Assembly: GCF_004023625.1 (NCBI RefSeq)
Contig: NZ_RPDJ01000034.1
Span: forward strand, 87,582-151,581
DNA from: Streptomyces cavernae
Lineage (GTDB): Bacteria > Actinomycetota > Actinomycetes > Streptomycetales > Streptomycetaceae
DNA: 64,000 bases
Direction of reading: 5' to 3'
The position numbers were made by a program, and so were the translations under genes. This document shows, in pieces, positions 15,277 to 25,304 of the stretch; the stretch's first letter is position 1, and each line of letters begins with the position of its first letter. The notes under the pieces are model-generated. The model searched no databases. It saw only the letters and a list, made by a program, of their open reading frames with translations, and was not told the origin of the DNA.

Positions 15277-16395
15277 TCAGCGCGGCAGCGTTGCCGGGCT
15301 GCCGCCGTTGGCCTCGTAGCCCGCCACCGCCAGGGCGCGGTATATCGCGTACTCCGCCGCCGGGTCGGGGCTCAGGGTCCAGGGGAGGGCCCCGACGTGG
15401 CCGTCCACGTCGACCAGCTGGTGCATGGCCTCGGCCCAGCGCTCGCTGCGGACCAGGAAGAAGACCAGCAGATGGCGGACGTGGGCCAGCATCGGGTCGT
15501 CCGGACGGGCCGAGTGCACCGCGTACAGCGCGCCGTGCACCGCCTTGGTGACGACCTCGCTCTCGTAGAAGCCCCTGACCAGGTTGACCTCGGGGAGGTG
15601 CTCGAAGACCGCGAAGAGCGGCATCGCGGCCAGGAGCGAGCCCTCCGGAGCGCGGGCGGCCGCCGCCTCCGCGAAGGAGTACGCCAGCTCTCGCGAGCCG
15701 TGCCACTTCTCGCACCAGTAGTGCAGCGCCGCCAGATGCGCCCCCATGTGCGTCGGGTCGCGGTCCAGGATCTTCAGCCAGAGCTTCTCGAACTCCGCCT
15801 GGGGGTAGGCGAGTCCGCGGGCCACGGAGAGTTCGATGATGTACGGGATCGGGTCGCCGGGGGCCAGCAGCGCGGCATCCGCGCACGCCGCCTTCGCCTC
15901 CTCCATGATGATCCGGAACTCGTCCGTCCCGGGCGTCGACGTGCGCCACGCCTGCTGCACCAGGAACTCCGCGTGCACCGCCGCACCGCCCGCGTCCTTG
16001 GGTGCCTCGGCCCGCCACACCCGCAGCCACTGCCCACCGGGGCTCTCACCGACGCCGCCGGGCCGCCGCTGCAGCTCCAGCGAGGCCGCGCCCGCGAAGG
16101 CCTGCACCCGCTGCCAGCGCTGCTCGCCCGCCGCTTCGGTGCCCGCCAGCAGTTGAGACGCCGCGCGGTGGTCCTGAGTGCGCTGCACCAGGTCAAGCAC
16201 CTCCAGGAGGTCCTCGTCGGGGCCGGGCATGCGGATGTCAAGCTCCTCCTGGCGCAGGAAGCCGTAGTTCGCCGGGTCCGCCGCGTCCGGATCGCCGGCC
16301 GAGACGAGCCGGATGCCGCCGCGCCGGCGCAGCATGACGGGGCCGGCGATCGCGAAGATCATCAGTAGTGCGAACAGGGCCCAGAGAATCTCCAT
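15277..16395 (-). CDS. Membrane-anchored TPR-like protein
   Basis: A 372-residue protein. MEILWALFALLMIFAIAGPV is a single N-terminal membrane segment, followed by a basic stop-transfer (RRRGG). The rest is a long alpha-helical domain with paired helices such as LLEVLDLVQRTQDHRAASQL, AYPQAEFEKLWLKILDRDPT and HVRHLLVFFLVRSERWAEAM. This suggests tetratricopeptide-like repeats facing the cytosol. No enzyme motif is seen. Similar proteins sit beside msrA and metB in other Streptomyces as far as I recall. The role is unknown. Confidence 0.8.
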   Translation of the reverse strand: MEILWALFALLMIFAIAGPVMLRRRGGIRLVSAGDPDAADPANYGFLRQEELDIRMPGPDEDLLEVLDLVQRTQDHRAASQLLAGTEAAGEQRWQRVQAFAGAASLELQRRPGGVGESPGGQWLRVWRAEAPKDAGGAAVHAEFLVQQAWRTSTPGTDEFRIIMEEAKAACADAALLAPGDPIPYIIELSVARGLAYPQAEFEKLWLKILDRDPTHMGAHLAALHYWCEKWHGSRELAYSFAEAAAARAPEGSLLAAMPLFAVFEHLPEVNLVRGFYESEVVTKAVHGALYAVHSARPDDPMLAHVRHLLVFFLVRSERWAEAMHQLVDVDGHVGALPWTLSPDPAAEYAIYRALAVAGYEANGGSPATLPR

Positions 16396-16499
16396 GCCAC
16401 AAGCGAACCAGACGGGTCTGACATTTGGCCAACCTGGTTGAGGGACCGCTCCGTGAGCGGCGGGCCGGTTGGTCACGGGCGGTGGGCCGACGGGCCGAC

Positions 16500-16560
16500 G
16501 GACTGGTGGCCGACGGAACGGTGGGCCGACGGACTGGTGGGCCGACGGACTGGTGGGGGC
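16500..16560. repeat. 16-bp tandem repeat upstream of metB
   Basis: Four units of about 16 bp of the form ggactggtgggccgac. They lie in the 450-bp gap between the TPR-like gene and metB (16396-16845), and the rest of that gap is GC-rich low-complexity DNA. No gene was seen in the gap. Confidence 0.75.
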
Positions 16561-16845
16561 CGGGCCAGCGGGGCACGGGGCTGGTGGGCCCGGGTCGGCG
16601 AGGCGGTGGGTCGATGGGCCTGCCTCGGCCGTCGGCCGGGGGACCGACGCGGACCGGTGGGCCCGCTCCCGGCGGTCGGTCGCGGCCGACGGCGGACCGG
16701 GCCGCGGAACCCGTCCAGCCCGCGACGCCGCTGCCGGTGCCGGTGACTGCGCCGCCGCCCCCGTCGTCGCGCCGCGGCCCGCCACGGCAACCGTCACACC
16801 CGGTCCGCCCTCACCGAGCCGCCCGGCGCATTACCCTCGGAGCCC

Positions 16846-18000
16846 ATGAGCGACAGGCACATCAGCCAGCACTTCGAAACCCTGGCGATCCACGCGGGCA
16901 ACACGGCCGATCCCCTCACCGGCGCCGTCGTCCCGCCGATCTACCAGGTCTCGACCTACAAGCAGGACGGCGTGGGCGGGCTGCGCGGCGGCTACGAGTA
17001 CAGCCGCAGCGCCAACCCCACCCGCACCGCCCTGGAGGAGAACCTCGCCGCCCTCGAGGGCGGGCGCCGCGGGCTCGCGTTCGCGTCCGGACTGGCGGCC
17101 GAGGACTGCCTGTTGCGTACGCTGCTCAGCCCGGGGGACCACGTCGTCATCCCCAATGACGCGTACGGCGGTACGTTCCGCCTCTTCGCGAAGGTCGTCT
17201 CGCGGTGGGGCGTGGAATGGTCCGTCGCCGACACCAGCGACCCCGACGCCGTACGGGCCGCCCTCACCCCGAAGACCAAGGCCGTCTGGGTGGAGACCCC
17301 CTCCAATCCGCTCCTCGGCATCACCGACATCGCCGCGGTCGCCCAGATCGCGCGCGACGCGGGTGCGCGGCTCGTCGTCGACAACACCTTCGCGACCCCG
17401 TACCTGCAGCAGCCGCTCGCGCTCGGCGCGGACGTCGTGGTGCACTCGCTGACCAAGTACATGGGCGGTCACTCGGACGTCGTCGGTGGCGCGCTCGTCG
17501 TCGGCGACCAGGAACTGGGCGAGGAACTGGCGTTCCACCAGAACGCGATGGGCGCGGTCGCCGGGCCGTTCGACTCGTGGCTGGTGCTGCGCGGAACCAA
17601 GACGCTCTCCGTGCGCATGGACCGGCACAGTGAGAACGCCGCCAAGGTCGCCGAGATGCTCAGCCGGCACGCGCGCGTGACGCGCGTCCTGTACCCGGGA
17701 CTGCCGGAGCACCTCGGTCATGAGGTCGCCGCCAAGCAGATGAGGACGTTCGGCGGGATGGTGTCCTTCCAGGTGGAGGGCGGCGAGGAGGCGGCCGTCG
17801 AGGTCTGCAACCGCGCCAAGGTGTTCACCCTCGGTGAGTCGCTGGGCGGCGTCGAGTCGCTGATCGAGCACCCCGGGCGCATGACGCACGCGTCCGCGGC
17901 CGGTTCCGCGCTGGAAGTGCCCGCCGATCTGGTACGCCTCTCCGTCGGCATCGAGAACGTCGACGACCTCCTCGAGGACCTTCAGCAGGCCTTGGGCTAG
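16846..18000 (+). CDS. metB: Cystathionine gamma-synthase (Cys/Met metabolism PLP enzyme)
   Basis: A 384-residue enzyme of normal family length. The Cys/Met PLP signature HSLTKYMGGHSDVVGG contains the Schiff-base lysine at residue 204. YEYSRSANPTRTALEENLAA near residue 45 and ETPSNPLLGITDIA contact PLP. The reaction is gamma-replacement of O-succinyl- or O-acetylhomoserine with cysteine to give cystathionine. The same fold includes cystathionine gamma-lyase, and the sequence alone does not exclude reverse transsulfuration activity. It is monocistronic; no riboswitch was recognised upstream. Confidence 0.93.
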   Translation: MSDRHISQHFETLAIHAGNTADPLTGAVVPPIYQVSTYKQDGVGGLRGGYEYSRSANPTRTALEENLAALEGGRRGLAFASGLAAEDCLLRTLLSPGDHVVIPNDAYGGTFRLFAKVVSRWGVEWSVADTSDPDAVRAALTPKTKAVWVETPSNPLLGITDIAAVAQIARDAGARLVVDNTFATPYLQQPLALGADVVVHSLTKYMGGHSDVVGGALVVGDQELGEELAFHQNAMGAVAGPFDSWLVLRGTKTLSVRMDRHSENAAKVAEMLSRHARVTRVLYPGLPEHLGHEVAAKQMRTFGGMVSFQVEGGEEAAVEVCNRAKVFTLGESLGGVESLIEHPGRMTHASAAGSALEVPADLVRLSVGIENVDDLLEDLQQALG

Positions 18001-18040
18001 CGATTCCGGGCAATTCCGGGACCTCCCCCGACCGTTCCGG

Positions 18041-18085
18041 ACCCGACCCGACCCGACCCGACCCGACCCGACCCGACCCGACCCG
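18041..18085. repeat. Pentanucleotide run (acccg)9
   Basis: Nine perfect acccg units just downstream of metB, followed by imperfect units. They lie in the gap between the convergent metB and the small membrane-protein gene. Confidence 0.9.
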
Positions 18086-18192
18086 ACAGCGACCCGACTC
18101 GACCCGGCCGACCTGACCTTTCTGACCAGGCCGGTCCGGTCCCGTGTCCCGTCCGGTTCCGTCCCGTCCGGTCAGGCCACAAGAAGGGCGGT

Positions 18193-18444
18193 TCACCATC
18201 CGGTGAGCGGTGGCGTGGTCTCGGACGGTGGCGCCACCCAGGGACGCGCCACCGACGCCCACACCGTGAAGGCCACCGCCGCCGCGAGCAGCAGCAGCCA
18301 CAGCAGTCGGCGCAGTGTGGTCCGGCGGCGCAGCATGCGGTTGCCCCGGCGGACCACGTCCGCGTACAGCTCCGGCGGGACGCCTGGTACGGGGCCTTCC
18401 AGGAGTTCGCGTACGGCGGCCTCCCGGCGGGTCGTCCTGCTCAT
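18193..18444 (-). CDS. Small single-pass membrane protein, probable partner of the sigma-like protein
   Basis: An 83-residue protein with a charged N-terminal half (RREAAVRELLEGPVPGVPPE) and one membrane segment (LLWLLLLAAAVAFTVWASVA), then a short extracellular tail. Its ATG overlaps the stop of the upstream sigma-factor-like gene (ATGA, 4 bp), so the two are translationally coupled. The arrangement fits an anti-sigma or accessory membrane protein, but no anti-sigma motif is seen. This is inferred from context only. Confidence 0.75.
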   Translation of the reverse strand: MSRTTRREAAVRELLEGPVPGVPPELYADVVRRGNRMLRRRTTLRRLLWLLLLAAAVAFTVWASVARPWVAPPSETTPPLTGW

Positions 18445-18941
18445 GATGGGGCCACCTTCGCGACGGCGGGGGCGGGTTTCCTCGGGGGATGCAGCAGGGT
18501 CGCCGAGGCGCGGTCGCAGATCGAGCGGACGCGTTCCACGGGCAGTCCGAGCAGTGCCGCGGTCTGTTCCTCGGCCACGCCTTCGTAGATCCGCAGGACG
18601 AGGATCAGCCGCTCCTGGGGCGAGAGCACGGCCAGTGCGCCCCCGGGCTGCTTCGGGCGGAACCGGCTGAGGGTGCCGTAGTGGTGCCAGGCGCCGCGGG
18701 CGAAGCGGACGGCGAGGTACTGGCGGGCGGTGTCGTACGGGTCCTCGCCGCGCAGCCGGTTCCAGGACGCGTACGTGTGGGCGAGGGCCAGGGTCAGCAG
18801 GCGCCGCGCGTGCGGGTTGTCGTGCGGAGGTTCCGCGGTCAGCAGTGTGGCGGCATGCAGCAGCCGCCCGGCCGCGCCCGCGACGAACGCCTCGAACTCC
18901 CGGGCCCTGCGGGCGCCTTGGGACGCATGCCGTTCTCGCAC
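18441..18941 (-). CDS. Sigma-70 region-4-like protein
   Basis: About 166 residues from a GTG at 18941 with gggagg 6-8 bp upstream. The C-terminal half, GALAVLSPQERLILVLRIYE followed by GVAEEQTAALLGLPVERVRS, has the sigma region 4 helix-turn-helix that recognises -35 elements. The N-terminal half (LLTLALAHTYASWNRL, YLAVRFARGAWHHYG) only weakly resembles region 2. It may be a degenerate ECF sigma factor or a sigma-like regulator. The perfect palindrome at 19004-19021 lies about 60 bp upstream, in its likely control region. Confidence 0.75.
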   Translation of the reverse strand: MRERHASQGARRAREFEAFVAGAAGRLLHAATLLTAEPPHDNPHARRLLTLALAHTYASWNRLRGEDPYDTARQYLAVRFARGAWHHYGTLSRFRPKQPGGALAVLSPQERLILVLRIYEGVAEEQTAALLGLPVERVRSICDRASATLLHPPRKPAPAVAKVAPS

Positions 18942-19003
18942 CGCGCCTCCCGCCTGAGGGTGACCCCTGAGCGAAACCAGGGCCCTTGGGTGGATGACGG
19001 GCC

Positions 19004-19021
19004 CGGTCTCATATGAGACCG
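19004..19021. promoter_or_regulatory. Perfect 18-bp palindrome upstream of the sigma-like gene
   Basis: cggtctcat and atgagaccg abut with no spacer. It lies 63-80 bp upstream of the sigma-like gene and about 670 bp from the MarR gene. The size and symmetry fit an operator for a dimeric regulator; the binding protein is unknown. Confidence 0.5.
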
Positions 19022-19432
19022 AGCGCGGCCCCCGGGTCAAGAGCCCGGCACCCGCTGCTGTCGCTGCCGGGTGCCCACGGCGTGTCCACGGCGTGTCGAC
19101 GAAGCGGCGAACCACGCTCGGGCACGGCGAGATGGCGTGCCGGAGGGCTGGGGGAAAGGTCGCCCGGGAGGGCGGGAAAGCTGCTCGCGAGGTGGGAAGG
19201 GGTGCCGGAGGGCGGGAGGTTGCTCGTGGCGTAAGGCCAGGGGAAAGGCCGGTCGGCGGGCGGGAAGGTCGCCGGGGAGGGCGGACACTCTGTCGGGAGC
19301 GGGAAGCGGACGGCCCGTCCGGCGCACGGGAGGCGCGAACTTTGCCGGGGTAGCGGGGCGGTCGCCCCCGAAGTTGCCCGGACAGCGGGAAGACCGGACA
19401 GCGGGAAGACCGAGAGGCGGGAACGCGGGAAG

Positions 19433-19621
19433 GCTGCCGGGCGGCGGGAGATCTGCCGCGTGGCGGGGAGGCTGCCGGGTGGAGGGAGATCTGCCGGGTG
19501 GCGGGGAGGGTGCCGGGTGGAGGGAGATTTGCCGGGTGGCGGGGAGGCTGCCGGGTGGAGGGAGATTTGCCGGGTGGCGGGGAGGCTGCCGGATAGCCGG
19601 AAATCCGCCGGATGGCGGGAG
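19433..19621. repeat. 38-bp tandem repeat (about five copies)
   Basis: Units at 19433, 19471, 19509, 19547 and a diverged one at 19585 share gctgccgggtggagggagat. Each unit contains two tgccggg(t)gg half-motifs. They fill much of the 750-bp gap 18942-19691. The region 19130-19330 holds similar cggga-rich irregular repeats. No gene was recognised in the gap. Confidence 0.85.
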
Positions 19622-19691
19622 AGTTGCCGGAGCCCCGGTGCACCGGGTCGAGGCCCGCGGCCTCTGAGAGGCTCGCCCGCCGTGTCGGCGG

Positions 19692-20204
19692 TCACGACGG
19701 GGTCGGTGTCTCCCCCTGGGCCGCCTGCCGTGCGGAGAGTGCGCTGTTGAAGCGCGTCAGGAGCGTGCAGAATGCCTCGCGCTCCTCGGGTGCCCAGTCG
19801 TGGGTCAATTCGGCCATCAATTGGCGCCGCGACGAACGGACCTCCTCCAGTCGGGAGAGGCCTCGGGGGGAGAGCTGGAGCACCACGGCGCGTCCGTCCT
19901 CGGGGTGCGAGGTGCGCTTGACGAGTCCGGTGTCGACGAGCGGTGCCACCTGGCGGGTGACCGTCGAGGAGTCGATGCCCATGCTCGCGGCCAGCGCCTT
20001 GACGCCCATCGGGCCTTCTTTGTCGAGGCGGTTGAGCAGCAGATACGCGGCGCGGTCCATGGAGTTGCGCACCTGGCCGACACCGCCCAGCCGGGTCTGT
20101 TCGGCACGGCGGGCGAAGACCGCCACCTCGTGCTGCAGCGTGTCGAGGAGACCGGTGTCACCGACGGTCGTCATGTCCATCGACATTTCGGGTGTTGTGG
20201 GCAT
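19692..20204 (-). CDS. MarR-family transcriptional regulator
   Basis: A 170-residue regulator; a start seven codons later is possible. The winged helix is clear: AAYLLLNRLDKEGPMGVKAL, then AASMGIDSSTVTRQVAPLVD (recognition helix) and TGLVKRTSHPEDGRAVVLQL (wing with the D-R pair usual in MarR proteins), ending LSPRGLSRLEEVR. It is divergent from ilvA with 145 bp between the starts, so it may control ilvA or itself. The ligand is unknown. Confidence 0.9.
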   Translation of the reverse strand: MPTTPEMSMDMTTVGDTGLLDTLQHEVAVFARRAEQTRLGGVGQVRNSMDRAAYLLLNRLDKEGPMGVKALAASMGIDSSTVTRQVAPLVDTGLVKRTSHPEDGRAVVLQLSPRGLSRLEEVRSSRRQLMAELTHDWAPEEREAFCTLLTRFNSALSARQAAQGETPTPS

Positions 20205-20349
20205 GGCCGGGGGCTCACTTCATGCGTGGGTGCTGGTTGGGGGACAGAGTACGCGGCGGGGAGGCAGGCCGTGCGGGCGCTGGGGAAACCGGGTCTCGGC
20301 CCGTGGTCACACCCGGAGTGGCGGGGTGTGAACTGAGAGACTTGACGTC

Positions 20350-21579
20350 ATGAGTTACAGCACGGCCGCCGTCCGGCCGACGGTGACACTCGACGACGTG
20401 CGCGGCGCCCAGAAGATGCTCTCGGGCGTGTCGCGGATGACCGCGCTGGAGGGCAGCAGGCATCTGTCCCGGTTGGTGGGCGCCCCGGTGCACTTCAAGT
20501 GCGAGAACCTTCAGCGGACCGGCTCCTTCAAGCTGCGTGGCGCCTATGTGCGGATCTCCGGTCTGCTGCCGGAGGAGCGCGCGGCCGGAGTCGTCGCGGC
20601 GAGCGCCGGCAACCACGCGCAGGGAGTGGCGCTCGCCTCCTCGCTGCTCGGTGTGCATTCCACCGTCTTCATGCCCTCGGCCGCGCCGCTGCCGAAGATC
20701 GCCGCGACGCGTGAGTACGGGGCGGAGGTGCGGCTGCACGGGCAGGTGGTGGACGAGACGCTCGCCGCGGCGCAGGAGTACGCGGCGGAGACGGGCGCGG
20801 TGTTCATCCACCCCTTCGACCACCCGGACATCATCGCGGGCCAGGGCACGGTGGGTCTGGAGATCTTGGAGCAGTGCCCGGAGGTGGGCACGATCGTCGT
20901 CGGGGTCGGCGGCGGCGGGCTCGCCGCGGGTGTCGCGGTCGCGGTGAAGGCGCTGCGGCCGGACGTGCGAATCGTGGGGGTGCAGGCGGCGGGTGCCGCC
21001 GCGTATCCGCCTTCGCTGGCGGCGGGGCGGCCGGTGTCGGTCGGGAACCCGGTGACCATGGCGGACGGCATCAAGGTCGGGCGCCCCGGCGATGTTCCGT
21101 TCGGGATCGTCCGCGAGCTGGTCGACGAGGTCCGTACGGTTTCCGAGGACGAGCTGTCCAGCGCGCTGCTGCACTGTCTGGAGCGGGCCAAGCTGGTCGT
21201 CGAGCCGGCCGGCGCGAGCCCGGTCGCGGCGCTGCTGAGCGAGCCGGGGGCCTTCGAGGGGCCGGTGGTCGCGGTGCTGTCCGGCGGCAACATGGACCCG
21301 GTGCTGATGCAGCGCGTCCTGCGGCACGGCATGGCCGCCGCGGGCCGCTACCTGGCGGTTCGTCTTCGGCTGACGGACCGTCCGGGCGCCCTCGCGACGC
21401 TTTTGGGGGTGTTGTCAGTGGTGGACGCTAACGTCCTCGACGTGAGCCATGTACGGACCGATCCGCGGCTCGGGCTCACGGAGGCGGAGGTGGAGCTGCA
21501 TCTGGAGACGAAGGGCCCGGAGCACTGCGTGGAGGTCGGCGCGGCGCTGCGCGAGGCGGGTTACACCGTCATCGGCTGA
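20350..21579 (+). CDS. ilvA: Threonine ammonia-lyase (threonine dehydratase)
   Basis: A 409-residue cytosolic PLP enzyme converting threonine to 2-oxobutanoate and ammonia, the entry to isoleucine synthesis or threonine catabolism. SFKLRG gives the PLP lysine at K61. ASAGNHAQGVALASSLLG and VGVGGGGLAAGVAVAVKALR are the substrate and phosphate loops. The last ~80 residues (VRLRLTDRPGALATLLGVLS and following) form one ACT-type regulatory domain. This single-ACT length is that of the TdcB/IlvA2 type common in actinobacteria, and allosteric control by amino acids is likely. It is divergent from a MarR regulator. Confidence 0.94.
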   Translation: MSYSTAAVRPTVTLDDVRGAQKMLSGVSRMTALEGSRHLSRLVGAPVHFKCENLQRTGSFKLRGAYVRISGLLPEERAAGVVAASAGNHAQGVALASSLLGVHSTVFMPSAAPLPKIAATREYGAEVRLHGQVVDETLAAAQEYAAETGAVFIHPFDHPDIIAGQGTVGLEILEQCPEVGTIVVGVGGGGLAAGVAVAVKALRPDVRIVGVQAAGAAAYPPSLAAGRPVSVGNPVTMADGIKVGRPGDVPFGIVRELVDEVRTVSEDELSSALLHCLERAKLVVEPAGASPVAALLSEPGAFEGPVVAVLSGGNMDPVLMQRVLRHGMAAAGRYLAVRLRLTDRPGALATLLGVLSVVDANVLDVSHVRTDPRLGLTEAEVELHLETKGPEHCVEVGAALREAGYTVIG

Positions 21580-21748
21580 CCTCGCGGCGTCATTCCGTCC
21601 CTCGGCCCCGACGACCGGTAAATGGGTCGCACCGCACCTGCCCGGCGCGGCATGCTGCCGGTCGGCCTTTGCCGTGAGGCGTGTTGCCGATCACGGGGCT
21701 TGATCATGCGGGCCCGTCTGATCCGGTGGGGAGAACCGCTTGAGGGAA

Positions 21749-21779
21749 CGCGATACATCGCGTTATGGTGTGTATCGCG
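21749..21779. promoter_or_regulatory. Inverted repeat upstream of the DrrAB-type exporter
   Basis: cgcgataca and tgtatcgcg are perfect 9-bp arms separated by 13 bp, about 110 bp before the ATP-binding gene. The arms resemble PadR/TetR-type half sites. No regulator gene is adjacent, so the binding protein would act from elsewhere. Confidence 0.5.
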
Positions 21780-21887
21780 CCACACATGTCCGGTGTGCCG
21801 GATGCGCCGTGTACTCTGCGCTTCCCCCCGCGCCGTGCACACCGATTCCGAAGAACCGCTACGACCCCAACGACGTGGAGAAATAAC

Positions 21888-22912
<1,025 letters not shown>

Positions 22913-22916
<4 letters not shown>

Positions 22917-23770
22917 GTGCCGTCACTGACACCGTGCGGTCCACGGCGCCCCAGGGGGCCTTCGGCCGGTCCGTCCGGGACTCCCTGGTCGTGGCAAAAC
23001 GCAATCTGATCAGGATGTCCCGAATCCCCGAAATGGTGATCTTCGGGCTGATTCAGCCGATCATGTTCGTGGTGCTGTTCTCGTACGTCTTCGGCGGCTC
23101 CATGCAGATCGGCGGCAGCACCAGTCCCGCCGACTACCGCAACTTCCTGATGGCGGGCATCTTCGCGCAGACGGTCACCTTCGCGACCGCGGGTGCCGGC
23201 GCGGGTATCGCCGACGACATGCACAAGGGGCTCATAGACCGCTTCCGTTCGCTGCCCATGGCGCGCGGTGCGGTACTCACCGGCCGCACCCTGGCCGACC
23301 TCGTGCAGACCGCGCTGACCCTGCTGGTCCTCGCGGTGGTCGCACTGCTGGTGGGCTGGCGTGTCGGATCGGACGGCGACACCAACGCCGGCAAGGTGCT
23401 CGGCGCCTTCGGTCTGCTACTTCTCCTCGGCTACGCGTTCACCTGGATCGGCGCGCTGATCGGCCTGTCCGTGCGCACCCCCGAGGCGGCCACGTCCGGC
23501 GGACTGATCTGGCTCTTCCCGGTCACGTTCATCTCCAACGCTTTCGTGGACAGCAGCAATATGACGCCCTGGCTGCGGCATATCGCCGACTGGAACCCCT
23601 TCAGCGCCACGGTGCAGGCGTGCCGAGTGCTGTTCGGCAACCCGGGCGTCTCGCAGTCGGACGCCTGGCCGATGCAGCATCCCGTGTGGGCCTCGCTGAT
23701 CTACTCGGTTCTGATCGTCGTCCTTTTCCGGACCCTGGCAGTACGCAAGTACCGCTCGGCGACGGCGTGA
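22913..23770 (+). CDS. ABC transporter permease (DrrB / ABC-2 type)
   Basis: A 285-residue membrane protein with about six transmembrane segments, including IFGLIQPIMFVVLFSYVFGG, a pair around LADLVQTALTLLVLAVVALL, LLLLGYAFTWIGALIGLSV and the terminal WASLIYSVLIVVLFRTLA. The sequence RNLIRMSRIPEMVIFG at the start and FVDSSNMTPWLRHIADWNPF near the end are hallmarks of the DrrB family. It forms an exporter with the overlapping ATPase gene. Confidence 0.92.
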
Positions 23771-23888
23771 CGCACCTCCCGGGCACAAGGGGTGACCCGG
23801 GGCACGAGGGGTGAGCGAGGGGTGACCCGGGCACGAGGGGTGACCCGGAATGACCCCGGACTGAGCCCGGCGTGCCCCGGCACGACGA

Positions 23889-23916
23889 GGCCCCCGGCGC
23901 GCCCGCGCCGGGGGCC
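23889..23916. terminator. GC-rich hairpin between convergent exporter and greA
   Basis: ggcccccggcgcg and cgcgccgggggcc are perfectly complementary with a 2-bp centre. It lies between the permease (plus) and greA (minus) and probably serves both. The gap also has irregular repeats of ggggtgacccggg at 23785-23850. Confidence 0.65.
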
Positions 23917-23940
23917 CGTCCAGAACGCGGGCGGGGGGCC

Positions 23941-24438
23941 TCAGCCCTGGTAAGGCTCGGCCTTGAGGATCCTCACGGAGGCGAACTTGCCGTTCGGGAG
24001 CTCGTACTGCGCGTCCTCGCCGACCTTCTTGCCGTTCACGCCCGTGCCCAGTGGAGACTGCGGCGAGTACGTCTCGATGTCGGAGCTCGCGTACTCCCGC
24101 GAGGCGAGGAGGAAGGTGAGGGTGTCGTCCTCGTCACCGTCGAAGGCGATGGTCACGACCATGCCCGGTGCCACCACGCCGTCCGCCGCCGGAGCTTCGC
24201 CGACCTTGGCGTTCTCCAGGAGCTGGGTCAGCTGGCGCACACGGAGCTCCTGCTTGCCCTGCTCCTCCTTGGCCGCGTGGTACCCGCCGTTCTCGCGCAG
24301 GTCGCCCTCCTCGCGCGCGGCCGCGATCTTGGCGGCGATCTCCGTGCGCGCAGGACCAGACAGGTACTCCAGCTCGGCCTTGAGCTGGTTGTACGCCTCC
24401 TGGGTCAGCCAGGTGACGTTCTCGCTGGTCTGGGTCAC
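23941..24438 (-). CDS. greA: Transcription elongation factor GreA
   Basis: A 165-residue factor that stimulates transcript cleavage by backtracked RNA polymerase. The N-terminal coiled coil has WLTQEAYNQLKAELEYLSGP and AREEGDLRENGGYHAAKEEQ; the tip residues D and E in GDLREN coordinate the polymerase Mg2+. The C-terminal FKBP-like domain includes YSPQSPLGTGVNGKKVGE. The start is a GTG at 24438 with gaggag 6 bp upstream. It is monocistronic. Confidence 0.95.
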   Translation of the reverse strand: MTQTSENVTWLTQEAYNQLKAELEYLSGPARTEIAAKIAAAREEGDLRENGGYHAAKEEQGKQELRVRQLTQLLENAKVGEAPAADGVVAPGMVVTIAFDGDEDDTLTFLLASREYASSDIETYSPQSPLGTGVNGKKVGEDAQYELPNGKFASVRILKAEPYQG

Positions 24439-24620
24439 AGGTGCTCCTCGTCGGTACTGGGAAATACAAAGCATCGCCCTACCCAGAAGAATGTTCCTTC
24501 ACGGGTGGGCGAAACCACGAGCCTAACAATTCCCGGCCCGAAGGGGGAGGACATAAGCCACCAGAATTACGTCGACGCTGGTCAGCGTGTACGTGACATG
24601 AGCGACCTGTGAGTCTGATG

Positions 24621-25013
24621 TCAATCGGCCCGGCAGCCCAGCAACTCCGCCGTCGTGCCCCGCGAGGTCGTACGCAACGTCACCACTTCGTCGATGCGGG
24701 AGGCGTTCTGGTCGAAGCGGAAATCGGCGCGGCCGACCTCCGCGCCGTTCTCGGCCTGGGAGCGGACGGTGCAGTACCCGCTCGCGTCCGCGTCCTTGCG
24801 GACCTCGAGCTGGACCTTCACCTCGGTGTCGCCCGTCTCGAAGGTGATCACTTCGGCGCTGATCTTCGTACCCCCCACGTAGTGGTAGGCGAACCAGCCG
24901 ACGAGGGCGAGCAGGGCGGCGCCGAGCACGCTGCCGACGATCTTGAGCATGCGGTCGGCGCGTTGGTCCTCGGAGCGGCCGTAACGGCCCTCGGGCAGCT
25001 GCACCGTGCTCAT
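24621..25013 (-). CDS. DUF4307 membrane protein
   Basis: A 130-residue protein: a short cytosolic N-terminus, one membrane segment (MLKIVGSVLGAALLALVGWF), then an extracytoplasmic beta-rich domain (ISAEVITFETGDTEVKVQLE to VTLRTTSRGTTAELLGC). This is the DUF4307 pattern, conserved in actinobacteria next to mca. Function is unknown. It is divergent from mca across 291 bp, in which nothing but GC-rich sequence was recognised. Confidence 0.88.
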   Translation of the reverse strand: MSTVQLPEGRYGRSEDQRADRMLKIVGSVLGAALLALVGWFAYHYVGGTKISAEVITFETGDTEVKVQLEVRKDADASGYCTVRSQAENGAEVGRADFRFDQNASRIDEVVTLRTTSRGTTAELLGCRAD

Positions 25014-25304
25014 GATCGTCCTCTCGCTGGGGGCGGGAAGGGAGTTCCCGGGAGGAGCGCGCACGTCAGGGACCCTCAAAACCCACAGGACCCGGGCGCC
25101 GGCGTCCTGGGCCTGCTGCGGAGCTCTTCGGGGCTCTTCGGGGCGCGGAATTATTCGCCGCCCGATTCGGTCACTATAGAAGCCCCCCGTCCACCACTCG
25201 ACCACCGCCCCAGCACCCGCCCCCACGCCGACCGACGTCCCCACGGGACGGCACCTATGGATGCGCCACACACACCAGGGCGCCGAATCAACGAGGATTG
25301 AGTC

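Noticed and set aside
18041..18085. Pentamer array after metB considered as a protein-binding array
   Set aside because: Perfect short-period repeats with no dyad symmetry; slippage is the simpler explanation.
19009..19695. Pro/Ser/Arg-rich minus-strand frames extending the sigma-like gene to 400 residues
   Set aside because: They arise from the 38-bp repeats. The GTG at 18941 has a ribosome-binding site and gives a sensible protein.
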